This document shows positions 1 to 10,123 of a DNA stretch of 64,000 nucleotides, one piece after another (within the stretch, counting starts at the first letter, position 1; each line of letters opens with the position of its first letter). Below the pieces are notes generated by a model. It ran no database searches, was not told the origin of the DNA, and saw nothing but the letters and a program-made list of their open reading frames with translations. This DNA is from Incurvaria masculella (taxonomy: Eukaryota > Arthropoda > Insecta > Lepidoptera > Incurvariidae): the NCBI GenBank assembly GCA_946894095.1, contig OX335652.1, forward strand, positions 8,703,001 to 8,767,000, in the 5' to 3' direction. The position numbers were made by a program, and so were the translations under genes.

Positions 1-263
1 TCAAGAACGCGAGCTGCTCCATGGTTCGGAATCCATGTAAAACTGTACTTCACCTTCCCCTACTAGGTGGTAGGGTTCAAGCCTCGGGTTGGTACCATCG
101 CATTGGATGAAAAATACGGTCGAAGCGGTAATGAAAAATTGTCCGTGTTTTCCACCCAGTTCAATGTAGTCATGCTAATAAAGGGAAGGTGACATGTCAG
201 GTGCCTGACGTGACGGTAGTTGTGTGGTATTACCTATCCATGTCAGGTGGCATAAAAAAAATT
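1..263 (+). repeat. 3' part of a tRNA-headed SINE
   Basis: This is the body and A-rich tail (GGCATAAAAAAAATTGG) of the SINE family whose most complete copy lies at 42228-42620. The shared blocks are a 'ggttggtaccatcgcattgg' stretch, a 'ccagttcaatgtag' stretch and the ending 'ccatgtcaggtggcat'. The tRNA-like head is outside the window or lost. There is no coding content. Confidence 0.7.
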
Positions 264-2092
264 GGAAAGTTTTGTTGTGCAGGTTGTGTATACCGCCTCC
301 ATATAAACGAGTTTGGGTTTCTACTCCCCTCCTTCAATGCTCGCTCGGAGGGGCCCTAACTGTTTCGCCAACTATGTTTTAATGCACACCGAACGAGTAA
401 CCGTGAAAAACACCAAAAAGGGTTATGTGCATCCGTGTAGATGGCGCCACAGTCGATCGTCGCTATTTCTGCTATAACTCCCCTAAAAGTTACAGGAAGT
501 TACAAACTAAAACTATATCGGCGAGCCTATAAAGTAGTTATGTATATGTTTAATCTCATAAAACTATTTCAAAATTAAAACTATTAGCATTAACTGATTT
601 TAGGCTGTGTGCAAAATGTCACAAGTAGCATTTTTTTGCACTATGCCTTATAATTATCTCACACGTTTTTTAAATTGTAACACGATGTGCATATAACTAG
701 TTTATGTTCTCACACTTTCCAGTTATATTTTGCAACTTTAACTACCTTTTACATGAGAGGTAGAGCAGAAATAGCAACGAACGACTGTAGCACCATCTAC
801 ATTGATGCAGAAATGTTCTCAGGCTGGTGTAAATCATACAAAAAATTCATCATTTATTTCACACTCTTTGAATTCTACACTATAGGTACCCAAAACAAAG
901 GATTCACGATAAATACTTGCGTCGCATATGACGCCACAGCAAATATCTAAGGATTAAGAATTTCAATCGAATAATGCCGAAATATCAGGAGATCAAGGAT
1001 TTTAATCACAATCCATCATGGCTGTACTTCTATTATCAAAAGTTGGAATACCAAATTAATCTTTGAAGGTTGTGATCGCACTGCTGGTCAATAAGGAACT
1101 CAAGGCTTTCATCGATCACTTTCGCCATTATCGAGAAAGCCTTCAATTCTTAATCGCAATATTATTGTGCTGTTACTAACGTTATTCTGGTACCTAACGA
1201 AATTTAAATGTGAAAAAAAAACAGGACCTCATCACATTATGTCAGCCTCGGTAGCCCAGTGGTGCGACGCCTTGCCATACGATAAGGGTGTAGCTTCTGG
1301 TGTATTAGGGTTTTATCTCACGGTCAGTTTTGTATTAGCCATCTATAACCATTGTTAAGTTTCATTCCGATTCAAGTGTATTTTTTTATTTAATACTAGC
1401 TGCGGTACCCGGCTCCGCTCGGGTTAGTGTCGGCTAAATTATTTCATGGATAAAAGCCACATTCACCACCCTCAGCGGGGCACCATGCCAGCAGGTTTAC
1501 GTACGATTGTAGAACGTATGTTTGAAAACCCCCTAGTGGTAGGGAATAGAGGTCGGATGGGCAGAAATAAGGGATCTAAGTCCCACAGAGCAATGTCTAA
1601 AGTGGATCGTATAAAAAAAAGAAAAATCCTATGAGAACCTGATCTTTCATTAGGCCTGAATTACTGTTTAAAATAATAAGTTTTTTTGTAAGAGTCAGTC
1701 AGTCAGTCAGTTTTGTAAGAATCAACAGCTTATACTGTAATAAATTCTAACTTAAATATTAAATAAGCCAATAAAAGATTTTCTCCAGTTTTACAATTCA
1801 GAAAGCACTAACTATAATAGCGCTCAACATGTATGTTGGTAAGGTTGTTACTATGCTACCATATCACCTATATTATCTATAAATTTACTTAGAATGTCAA
1901 TACTGCTGATGTAGGTAAAATTATGTGTTTATTAATTGCCTGTTATCGCAATGATTGATGCAATTACTCAAATACTTCCCAAACGTGTCAACTCACTAAT
2001 AAGAATATTCTTTTGGCTCAGTAGTTGGTAGGGCACGGACGTGACTCTCAAAACAACAGCAAAATTTTCCAATAATAATTACTATAAACAAA
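264..2092. other. AT-rich 5' flank of OCT gene 1
   Basis: No gene is recognisable in this 1.8 kb. It contains a tRNA A-box-like stretch at about 1246-1270 (TAGCCCAGTGG), probably a SINE head. At about 1397-1640 there is a 'ggctccgctcgggt' block of the kind seen at the ends of lepidopteran RTE-like retroposons, followed by a short AGTC tandem at 1688-1710. A TCAGT initiator-like word lies at 2018-2022, 71 bases before the exon 1a start codon, but there is no TATA box at the expected distance. The short open frames here look like chance. Confidence 0.5.
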
Positions 2093-2271
2093 ATGGTGGA
2101 GGTAACAGGGGTGGCGAGCCCCGTGATCGACTTGGATTATGTCCTCGTAAATGAAGTCGGACAGTTCGGCAAGTACCAGCTGCTGTCGATCTTCTTGGCT
2201 GCTTTTCCTGTCATTTTCTCCGCCTTGGGGGCTGGCGAATACATCTTCTCTGTCTCCAGAATCAACCACAG
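2093..2271 (+). CDS. OCT gene 1, alternative first exon 1a
   Basis: First coding exon of an SLC22-family organic cation transporter, a 12-helix plasma-membrane MFS carrier. The ATG sits in a good context (acaaaATGG). The peptide has an acidic N-terminus, the family-typical stretch VLVNEVGQFGKYQ, and transmembrane helix 1 (LLSIFLAAFPVIFSA). It ends in codon phase 2 (NH then AG) at the donor GTAAGC. The phase matches the acceptor at 4206, so the split codon reads Arg followed by Cys. Joined to exons 2 to 7 it gives 1620 nt including the stop, or 539 aa, normal for the family. A near-equivalent exon (1b) lies 1.4 kb downstream, so this may be one promoter of a two-promoter gene, or the surviving first exon of a lost neighbour. 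Confidence 0.82.
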
Positions 2272-2317
2272 GTAAGCTAAAATGAATTGCTACATAAACG
2301 TTTCTATTACTTTTTTT

Positions 2318-2592
2318 AAAAACCGGCCAAGTGCGAGTCGGACTCGCACACGAAGGGTTCCGTGGCATTGTACAAGATTTAATACAAAAAAATCACGTTT
2401 TTTGTATGGGACTTCCCTTAATTTTTTTTATTTCTTATTTTAAAATAAATACACACTCTGTGAAAATTTCAGCTGCCTACCTATTACGGTTCATGAGATA
2501 CAGCCCTGTGACAGACTGACGGATGGACGGTCGGACAGCGGAGGCTTAGTAATAGGGTTCCGTTTTCACCTTTGGGTACGGAACCCTAAAAA
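2318..2592 (-). mobile_element. (GTCY)n-bearing MITE, copy 1
   Basis: Begins AAAAACCGGCCAAGTGCGAGTC and ends GGTACGGAACCCTAAAAA. This is a very common lepidopteran non-autonomous element with a short GTCC-type microsatellite (here degenerate, GGACGGACGG-like on this strand). It lies in intron 1, directly after exon 1a. The microsatellite-carrying MITE class is known from the literature; assignment here rests on recognising the termini. Confidence 0.8.
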
Positions 2593-2819
2593 TGAGACCC
2601 AAACTATCCCAAACCAATAAGCAAAAACCATAGATTCAATTAGTGTAAAACATTCTTGCGTGAACCTTCAAGCGTGATATCAATATATCTTATCTGCGTG
2701 ATTATAAAAGAAGACTAAAAGTATACGCCGGCTAAACCCGTAAAGTTGGACTAAGAACCGTTAGTTTAACCTCCTGGGGTAATTTCATGTTATTGTGCGG
2801 GATTAAAATAATTGTTTCT

Positions 2820-3012
2820 TTTAATGCAACGACATAGATGGCTTATACCACACCTACTGTCATGAAACACCTCATGATAACTATACGCTATGTCAGGATA
2901 CATTGCGCAGCTACATTGAACTGAATGGAAAAAAATACGGACATTTTTTTATTGCCGCTTATCGCAATATCAATCCGACGGGCATTAACCCTACCATCTA
3001 GTAAGTACGACG
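2820..3012 (-). repeat. SINE fragment (same family as 42228-42620)
   Basis: Contains the reverse-oriented blocks 'catagatggcttataccacacc', 'tacattgaactgaatgg' and 'attaaccctaccatctagtaag'. It is strongly diverged and truncated, and lies between alternative exons 1a and 1b. Confidence 0.6.
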
Positions 3013-3461
3013 AAACCCATTAGTCGCCTCTTACGATATGCACGGCACTCATTTGGACCACTTCTACTCTTTGTGTCTTCATTCACAGCACTTCACAGGA
3101 CAATTAGTAGGCTTTTAAAAAGCTGAAACCAAAACGTCTTAACTGCATCAAAATCGGTTTAGTAGTTCTCAATTTAGTTCAGACATAGATGCTAGATGTT
3201 TGATTTTATAAAAGTAATTATATGGTTATGTTTTATTCAGATACACAGACTTTAAAAAAAATAAGAGACATACATGATGCATTTGATAAGATAATGGGAA
3301 AGTAATTTATAAGATTAAATGGAATGATAGCATTGATACAATGCATGCGTAAATATACCAACTCAATGTATTCCATACATTGATCTTTGTTACACATTAA
3401 GAAGCGTTGCAGCAAAGGTTTTTTTTTACTAAAATTGTGTTATCCGTTAAAACTAGTGAAA

Positions 3462-3631
3462 ATGGGGGACACTAACGATATGGATAAAGTTAATTTGGAT
3501 TACATCTTGGTCAATGAGATAGGACAATTCGGGAAGTACCAGGTTATGATGATCGGCTTGGCCGCATTTCCGGTCATCTTCTCAGCTTTCCTCTCCGAGT
3601 ACATCTTCTCTGCATCGCGAATATCGACAAG
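3462..3631 (+). CDS. OCT gene 1, alternative first exon 1b
   Basis: Second first-exon candidate for the same transporter. From ATG 3462 it encodes the acidic start MGDTNDMDKVN, the conserved LDYILVNEIGQFGKYQ stretch, helix 1 (IGLAAFPVIFSAF) and SEYIFSASRISTR. It ends in phase 2 at donor GTTAGC. The peptide is clearly homologous to exon 1a but diverged at both ends. Used with exons 2 to 7 it gives 1611 nt including the stop, or 536 aa. It is closer to exon 2 than 1a is. The presence of two intact, phase-matched first exons suggests alternative promoters; splicing of 1a into 1b is unlikely because 1b has no acceptor in its coding frame. Confidence 0.82.
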
Positions 3632-4205
3632 GTTAGCATTTCTAATAAATCATTAGTAGCTCAAAATCACAATTAGCTCAATGGCTTAATACATCAGGTT
3701 CAAATACTTGATTTTAGTTTATTATTTCCCGAAATTGTACGCACTGTGTGATCCGTTAAAATTGTATTGTCAATCAAATATTATCTTCTCTTTATTTTTT
3801 ACGAACATTCTTACGAATTTCATCTTTTCGTTATATTAACGGTCGAGTTTTTGTTTTAAACACGTAGTCCATATACAATGTAAAACTCATTTAAAACAAT
3901 CATTTTGTAACATTGATTAAATTCATTAATTCCATCTTCAACTATAACCGTTGATAGATCTAGTACTGTAAACTTATTTTCACACTAGCACTGCATAAAA
4001 GCGCGAAAACTTGAGTGAAAATGGTTTGTGAATCAGGAAAAGACGCGCTCTTAACAATTTTCTAAGTAAATAATTGTAAATTGTTTAAATTCACTGAACG
4101 GATTTTGTTGAAACTTTCAAGATTAACGCCAATCAGGCAAAAACGATGGAGGCCCGTATACACCCCGTATAGCCGTAGACTTTAGAAGGTATTCTTGTAT
4201 TTCAG
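3632..4205 (+). other. OCT gene 1 intron 1, AT-rich
   Basis: No repeats or conserved blocks recognised. It ends in a standard acceptor, TTGTATTTCAG. Confidence 0.6.
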
Positions 4206-4437
4206 ATGTCTAATTCCGGAGTGCGACGGCGCCAACCCCGAGTTCGAGCCGGCGTGGCTCGGCAACGCAGTACCCGGCAGCCCGGGCAGCTACGACGACT
4301 GCAGCCGCTTCGTGAACATCTCCTCCCCCGCCACCCCACCTCCCGCCGATACCTGCCCTGCCGCACTGTTCAACCGCGACCAGACCATCAGCTGCGACGA
4401 ATATGTTTATGAAAGAACCAATTCCGTTGTATATGAT
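4206..4437 (+). CDS. OCT gene 1, exon 2 (extracellular loop)
   Basis: Encodes the large extracellular loop between helices 1 and 2, the hallmark of SLC22 carriers. The reading frame starts with one base completing an Arg codon, then CLIPECDGANPEFEPAWL. Five cysteines are spread along the loop (CLIPEC, DDCSRF, DTCPA, SCDEY), plus an N-glycosylation-type NIS. It is 232 bp long, entered in phase 2 and left in phase 0 at GTAAGG. It is clearly richer in GC than its surroundings. The methionine at the first exon base belongs to another frame and is not a start. Confidence 0.88.
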
Positions 4438-5411
4438 GTAAGGATATTTCGCTTACAATCCTATTAAATAGAATTGCTCTACGATTATGACAAGGTGACG
4501 GAGCTGATAGGCATCGGCCGTGAAGCATGAGCACAGTAATAAAGAAATAAAGCTGTAAAAAGAACTCTAGACTCGAATCAGCAAGCAAAATCTCATGGAA
4601 ATCGCTTATTCTAATTCATGCTCATAACTCATAACTGAGAATTTTCCTACAGTCCCTCCGCCCGTAATTTTAAAATTCTATATACTCTTTTTAAATGTTT
4701 AATTGTGATTGACTGCAAAAATGACCGTCACCAACATCGTATTTGATATTATTTATATCTCTGATTTGGCATAAAGTTTTTTTATTGCTTTTTTTTATTA
4801 ATAAATATATCCTTCTTTAACGGTCGATTATTCATATGATATTCATTAAAAAAAGAATTATATTTAAAATTACAGAATCATACATTTTTAATTAGGCACA
4901 TACCTGTGGACAAGCTAAGAAAAATCAAGCCGTTTTTAGTTCTCAAGATGATGTTATGAAACCAATAAGATTGTTTTTCTGAAGATTTGTTTCTTATATT
5001 TTTTCAAGTTTATCTTCGACACTACATTTTCAAAATACTTTTACAATTGGAGCGTAACAATGGGTTACGTACCAAAAAGGGTGAAAACGGAACCCTATTA
5101 CTAAGCCTCCGCTGTCCGTCCGTCCGTCCGTCTGTCATAGGGCTGTAACTCATGAACCGTGAAAGGCAGGAAGCTGAAATTTTCACAGATTATTTATTTA
5201 TTTTGCCGCTATAACAACGAATAGGTAAAATTATAAAATAATAAAAATTACAGGGGGGGGCATATAAAAAAAGTGTTTTTTTTGGGGTAAATCTTGTACT
5301 ATGGTACGGAACCTTTCGTGTGCGAATCCGCCTCGCACTTGGCCGGTTTTTAACAGTCTTTTAATTCGCCTCAACTCAATTTAAACTCATAATGTTTTTA
5401 ATAATTTTCAG
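4438..5411 (+). other. OCT gene 1 intron 2
   Basis: AT-rich spacer of about 970 bp. It contains one (GTCY)n MITE (5065-5352) and ends in acceptor AATTTTCAG. Nothing else recognised. Confidence 0.6.
5065..5352 (+). mobile_element. (GTCY)n-bearing MITE, copy 2
   Basis: Orientation opposite to copy 1. It starts near GTACCAAAAAGGGTGAAAACGG, carries a short GTCC tract at about 5112-5133, and ends CTCGCACTTGGCCGGTTTTT. It lies about 60 bp upstream of exon 3. Confidence 0.8.
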
Positions 5412-5667
5412 TTTGGCCTAGAATGCCAAGAGTGGCTGCGCACCCTGGCTGGAACTCTAAACAGCGTGGGCACCCTGATAGTCTTACCCTTCACCGGCTA
5501 CATCTCCGACCGCTGGGGCCGCCGCGTGGCCCTCACAGTCAACGCCGTCAACACCGGTGTCGTTGGCTTCATCCGTTCTTTCTCCGTGAACTACGAGATG
5601 TACCTCGCTCTTCAGATCTTGCAGACCAGCATCGGCGCCGGAGCCTACAGCTCCTGTTTCCTTCTGG
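5412..5667 (+). CDS. OCT gene 1, exon 3 (helices 2-4, MFS motif)
   Basis: Begins FGLECQEWLRTL and carries the MFS loop-2/3 signature GYISDRWGRR, involved in conformational gating in this superfamily. Hydrophobic helices follow, ending in SSCFLLG. It is 256 bp long, phase 0 in and phase 1 out, with donor GTTTGT, a weaker but plausible site. The length is identical to exon 3 of OCT gene 2 (256 bp), which supports both borders. Confidence 0.88.
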
Positions 5668-6770
5668 GTTTGTAATAAATGCGGTTATAATGATTCGTAT
5701 TCAAGAACTGTGCTCTCGGAGAAACCCACCCGTACATAATGACAACGCAGTTTTTGCTATCATATTAACTTAAAAGCAATTTTCATATCCGCTTTATTAT
5801 TTGCAAATATTTGTTACTATATCTTTTATCCTTCAAAACATTGACATAATAAATGTATGTTTACTTATAACTGTTCAAACAATAAAATTATCAAATATTT
5901 AAATTAATATATTGTGGAGATTCATCCTAAGCGTTGGGTGGCGTAGCTCTTGGTGTCATAAATTAATGACCGTGAATTACTTGACTCAGCTTTATTTTAG
6001 TTAATAAATTAGATAATGTTATAAGCAATAATGTAGGGAATTAAAAATCTCCGTAGAAAAAAAACATATGCTAATACATTTCGCGAGTGACAGAATATTT
6101 CCTTCTCGAAAATATCACTATTTCTAATTTTTAAAATCTGCCTTTAAAAATAACTACACTAGGTTACAACGTATCTGTTGCCGGTAATTTTTTTGTTGTT
6201 GTTGGTCACACATGGCATGCTTAGTTCAAATACATCATTATAATTTTTTGATCAGCTCTAGTTTTCGAGTTTCAGATATGTATGAACAAAAAAATACATA
6301 AATTCAAAGAATATTCAAATCTCAATATAAGATCAAATCAATTCAAAATCTATATGAGATTCAAATCTCTCACGATTTACAAACACAATCAGGTGCCCAA
6401 GATTTCTCATTTTTAGCCAAGAATATCCCAAAATACAAAAAATTTACATATTCTCCACATGTGTAGCAAAAATGATTTGAATCGTTTACACACCTTTTTC
6501 ATGAAGTACTATATTGCAGAAACTTTAGGTATTTATCTGAACAAAGCACACACACATTATCATCGAACAAAAACACCAATGATGAAAATCAACAATAAAA
6601 TAAATTGAGCTGCACAAAATGTTTTAAGGTTAGATTTCAAAATAACACGTCATAAGCATACAACAAACCACTATAAAATCGCGGCAACAGACAAAATGAA
6701 AATTTTGTAAACTAGTGTTATAATTACCGGGAGTTTCTGGCGACAATACCGATGGTTCTATAAATGTCAG
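5668..6770 (+). other. OCT gene 1 intron 3
   Basis: About 1.1 kb of AT-rich sequence without any recognised repeat or conserved block. It ends in TATAAATGTCAG directly before the decayed exon-4 copy. Confidence 0.6.
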
Positions 6771-6960
6771 CTACGGAGCTGGTGGGTCCGAAGTTCCGCA
6801 TGATTGCCGGCGCTTCAGTGTCGACGCCGTTCGCCACCGGCCAGGTGGTGCTGGGTCTGATCGCGTGGGCAATCCCCGAATGGTGAACTCTGAGCATGGT
6901 GCTTTTTGCGCCTGAGATCCTGGTCGTCGCCTACTTCTATGATTTTTCTATGAATTTCAG
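6771..6960 (+). pseudogene. Decayed partial duplicate of OCT gene 1 exon 4
   Basis: The first about 170 bases match the 5' half of the real exon 4 (6961 onward) at roughly 90%, including an upstream acceptor-like CTATAAATGTCAG. Many changes are third-position. An in-frame TGA replaces the CGA arginine codon after IPEW (PEWRTL in the intact exon). The copy breaks off after the AYFY position and runs within about 20 bp into the acceptor of the true exon 4. The duplication unit is 190 bp (intron end plus exon 5' half). Use of its acceptor with read-through into exon 4 would meet the TGA, giving a truncated product. Confidence 0.8.
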
Positions 6961-7292
6961 CTACGGAGCTGGTGGGTCCGAAGTTCCGCGTGATAGCCGG
7001 TGCTTCAATGTCGACGCTGTTCGCCACCGGCCAGGTGGTGTTGGGTCTGATCGCCTGGGCCATCCCCGAGTGGCGAACTCTGAGCATGGTGCTCTTCGCG
7101 CCTCAGATCCTTGTCGTCGTCTACTTCTGGATCCTAATGGAGAGCGTGCGGTGGCTTCTCAGCAAACAGAAATACGAGGAGGCGCAGCGAGTGCTACTGA
7201 AGGCGGCGAGAATAAACGGAAAAACGATCAAGGACGAAACAATGAAAGCCCTCATCGCGAATTCTGGCAGCGCGGAAAATGTTCCAGAAAAA
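6961..7292 (+). CDS. OCT gene 1, exon 4 (helices 4-6, intracellular loop)
   Basis: Entered in phase 1 through acceptor ATGAATTTCAG. It encodes TELVGPKFRVIAG, helices around VVLGLIAWAIPEW and LFAPQILVVVYFWIL, the family loop motif ESVRWLLSKQKYEEA, and a charged cytoplasmic stretch ending NVPEK. The usual PESxRWLL proline is replaced here (LMESVRWLL); OCT gene 2 keeps PESVRWLL. It is 332 bp long and leaves in phase 0 at GTGAGG. A GTG inside the frame is not a start. Confidence 0.86.
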
Positions 7293-8027
7293 GTGAGGTT
7301 TACCAAGTTATAATATGCACCAAATTAGGATTGAGGGAGGGTTTTGCGGCCAATAATGATTACGATATTAAATTAAGTGGGCGTGCTAGATATCTACAAC
7401 TGGATTGATTATAAAAATATCCTGCTAATATACCTGCTCAAAAAATATCACAAGAATCGGCTGAGAAATGCGACCTCTAGAGAAAAACAGCCGGACAGAC
7501 GAAAACATTGTTACTCAATCTAAAACGGAGACGATACGCTCGGGCTTCGATCTTCTCTCGTTCAATAATGGTGCAAAACAAATGAAATTTATTATATATT
7601 ATTATATTGGGTTTTGGTTCTGACAGAAGAGGAACGAATATTTAATAAATGCGTAACATTTGTATGTAACGTTCCTTGAGGAAAGTTTACCGAGTGAGTA
7701 TATCTGACAAGGTAGAAGCGCTTAGAGATCATTGTCAACTGAATGTAAACAAACCAATAAACCGACTTACCAAAAATACGGCTTAGACGTGTAGAGTGAA
7801 TGGCTAAAGAAATAATGATGAAACAAATATTTCGAGCAGAAGCGAGTGGAATGAAGCCTGGGCGGCTAACGAAAGCATGCTACGACTTGATGGTTCATAT
7901 AGGTCACGTATGTAACACCCGTAATTATAGAGCACGTACGAAAAGATGTATTTGTTAACATACTGCACGCTTCATCTCTTTTTTTACAAAAAAATCGGCA
8001 ATAATGGTTAATTATATTGTCTTGCAG
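7293..8027 (+). other. OCT gene 1 intron 4 with duplication breakpoint
   Basis: AT-rich intron. The left edge of the 13.4-kb duplicated unit lies at about 7820/7821 (aatgatg|aaacaaatat). From there to exon 5 the sequence is repeated at 21213-21419. Nothing else recognised. Confidence 0.7.
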
Positions 8028-8325
8028 GTCGAGAACGAGCCATCGCTGGTATCCAAAATAGTGCGATCGCCCGTAATGCTTCGCCGCTGCTGCACGACGC
8101 CCGTGTGGTGGATCACCACAACCTTCGTGTACTATGGCCTTAGCATCAACGCCGTCAGTCTGTACGGCAACATGTATGTCAACTACATACTCGTCGCCGC
8201 CGTCGAGATCCCTGGCTACTGGATCGCGGTGTTCCTGCTCAACAAGATCGGTCGCAAGATCACGCTCTGCATCGGCTACATGACGGCGGCGGTCTGCTGC
8301 ATCGCTTTCGCCTTCACACCTGACT
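8028..8325 (+). CDS. OCT gene 1, exon 5 (helices 7-9)
   Basis: Phase-0 entry after TTGTCTTGCAG. It encodes a short charged linker, then LRRCCTTPVWWITTTFVYYGL (helix 7), a helix-8 region around YVNYILVAAVEIPGYWIAV, the second MFS-type loop NKIGRKITL and helix 9 (AVCCIAFAFTPD). It is 298 bp and leaves in phase 1 at GTGAGC. In OCT gene 2 the equivalent sequence is fused to exon 4 without an intron. An identical exon lies at 21420-21717. Confidence 0.88.
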
Positions 8326-8779
8326 GTGAGCTCACTTTGATATGATTTAATAATACTGGCCACTCCTGGCCAATACGGCCGCAGTAAAGTAAATAAAAAG
8401 TTTAATTTTGCGCATTGCGCATGGCGCATGGTCAGCAGATGCCAAAAGTTTCTCAGACTGCATAGGAAAACTACCATTTGAGAAATTCGGCAATCATCGC
8501 GCTAAAGCATTTTTCATACGGCGAATTAGCATGGAAATTCAGAGGAAACACGCACAGATAATTTTACCTACTATGGGCAGCTCGGTGGGCATGCAGAACA
8601 TTTTCCATTTAGTTTAGTAGGTATAGTTTTAGTTAGGAGGAAGTTACTCGTTTTATTTTGTTTTATTAATACTGTAAGTATTTTAATGAATTATCTGAGA
8701 AACATTTAAACTACCATAAGACTGGCTAACATTCCAATTTTCAAGTGGACAAGTTCTCAAGTTTGACTTATGTTTTACG

Positions 8780-9000
8780 TAATGGATGGCTAGTACCACA
8801 TCCACCGTCATCATATTACCTCAACACACCGCATTCCCGAAGGAAAGGAGCACGGCTATATTGAAGTGGATAGAAAACATGGACATTTTTTTTTCCGTTT
8901 CGACTATTATTCATCCAATCCGATAGTGCCTACACAGACGGTCTTAACTCTACCACAAAGTAACCTACAGTTTTACATGTACGAGTATTTCGACCATCGA
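8780..9000 (-). repeat. SINE fragment in intron 5
   Basis: Reverse-oriented member of the SINE family of 42228-42620 (blocks 'atggatggctagtaccacatcc', 'attcccgaaggaaaggagcacggctat'). It has lost its tRNA head, which was replaced by the hairpin element at 9054. Duplicated at 22172-22392. Confidence 0.65.
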
Positions 9001-9053
9001 ATATCTCGCATTCGTACCGAAATGAACTTATCCCACTCAATAACAAAAAAAAT

Positions 9054-9649
9054 AACCGACTTCAAAGAAAAAGCACTAAAAAGTAAAAAATAATTTCCAT
9101 TTTTGTAGTTACGATTTCTGTTATTTTTTGAGTCGGTGTCAGCCAAGGTTAGGTTAGGTTAGGTTCTCTTGATTGGCGCAGCGCGTGCCCGGCTGACGCC
9201 GACTCAAAAAATAACAGAAATCGTAACTACAAAAATGAAATTATTTTTTACTTTTTAGTGCTTTTTCTTTGAAGTCGGTTATTTTTTTTTGTAAATTTTT
9301 TTTATTTGTTTATTTTTAGTGATTCTGAAGTACACTTACTAATTTGTACACGTCCTTTCCAATAAAAAAAGAATCACCGAAATCGGTTGGCGTTATATTG
9401 AGTTATTCGTCCATTTGTCGCGCACATCTTAATACAAATTTAACACTTTTATTATTTTCTCATGGATATCATTGTCAGAACATAACCAAATTAAAATGGG
9501 ACCACTTGGGAAGCACTAGCTATCATTTAAAAAATTATCATCAAAATCGGTTCACCCAGGCAAAATTTATGAGGTAACAAACATAAAAAAAACAAACAAA
9601 AAAAAACATACAGACGAATTGATAACCTCCTCCTTTTTTGAAGTCGGTT
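9054..9649. mobile_element. Non-autonomous element with long internal hairpin
   Basis: Bounded by inverted ends AACCGACTTCAAA (9054-9066) and TTTGAAGTCGGTT (9638-9649), a terminus I recognise from lepidopteran repeats. Inside, 9054-9144 and 9191-9280 form arms of 91 and 90 bases that are almost perfect inverted repeats, with a 46-base loop. The loop side carries three TTAGG units. Duplicated at 22446-23041. Confidence 0.75.
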
Positions 9650-9654
9650 AAAAA

Positions 9655-9712
9655 GAGAAATAAATGGGTGCATGAACGGGCGGGATTTGAACCCATGACC
9701 TATGGCATACAA
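9655..9712 (-). repeat. tRNA-like SINE head remnant
   Basis: The sequence 'gggcgggatttgaacccatgac' is the reverse of a polymerase III B box, the head of the same SINE family. Too short and diverged to be a tRNA gene. Copy B at 23047-23104. Confidence 0.55.
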
Positions 9713-9941
9713 ACTAGTTATCCTTAATTGCTTGCTTTTTGTTTGGCTCTAATATCTTGTATTAACCAAATCTTATTTTTTTTAATCTAAATGAATTCCA
9801 ATACATTTTAACGTCGTCCAATATCGAATATATCGAAATCGTCAATACTTTTTTTTACCACACTAAATCGTCAATACTACATTTATATTTTAGTTCAATG
9901 ATTAATGCAATCACTATTGAGGTATATGATGTAATCCGCAG

Positions 9942-10123
9942 CATTACCGACGCTCTCCCTCTGCCTGTACCTGCTGGGCAAGTTGGCAATCAGTCTGGTG
10001 TTCACATCCATGTACATCTATACGGCGGAGCTGTACCCAACGCGCCACCGACACACGCTACTCGCCTTCTCGTCTATGATCGGTCGCATCGGCTCCATTA
10101 CCGCCCCACTGACGCCAGCTCTG
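9942..10123 (+). CDS. OCT gene 1, exon 6 (helices 10-11)
   Basis: Entered in phase 1 via GTAATCCGCAG. The first complete residues are LPTLSLCLYLLGK, then a helix 10/11 stretch, the OCT motif YIYTAELYPT, and SSMIGRIGSITAP before LTPAL. It is 182 bp, phase 0 out at GTGAGT (10124). The length equals OCT2 exon 6 (182 bp). This is the only copy in the array with a correct-phase acceptor and the conserved IGRIGSI motif, so it is the functional unit. Identical copy at 23334-23515. Confidence 0.88.

Noticed and set aside
7866..8477. 203-aa minus-strand frame over OCT1 exon 5 (also 21258-21869)
   Set aside because: It is the complement of a well-supported, phase-matched transporter exon; composition follows the GC-rich plus-strand codons and no family fits.
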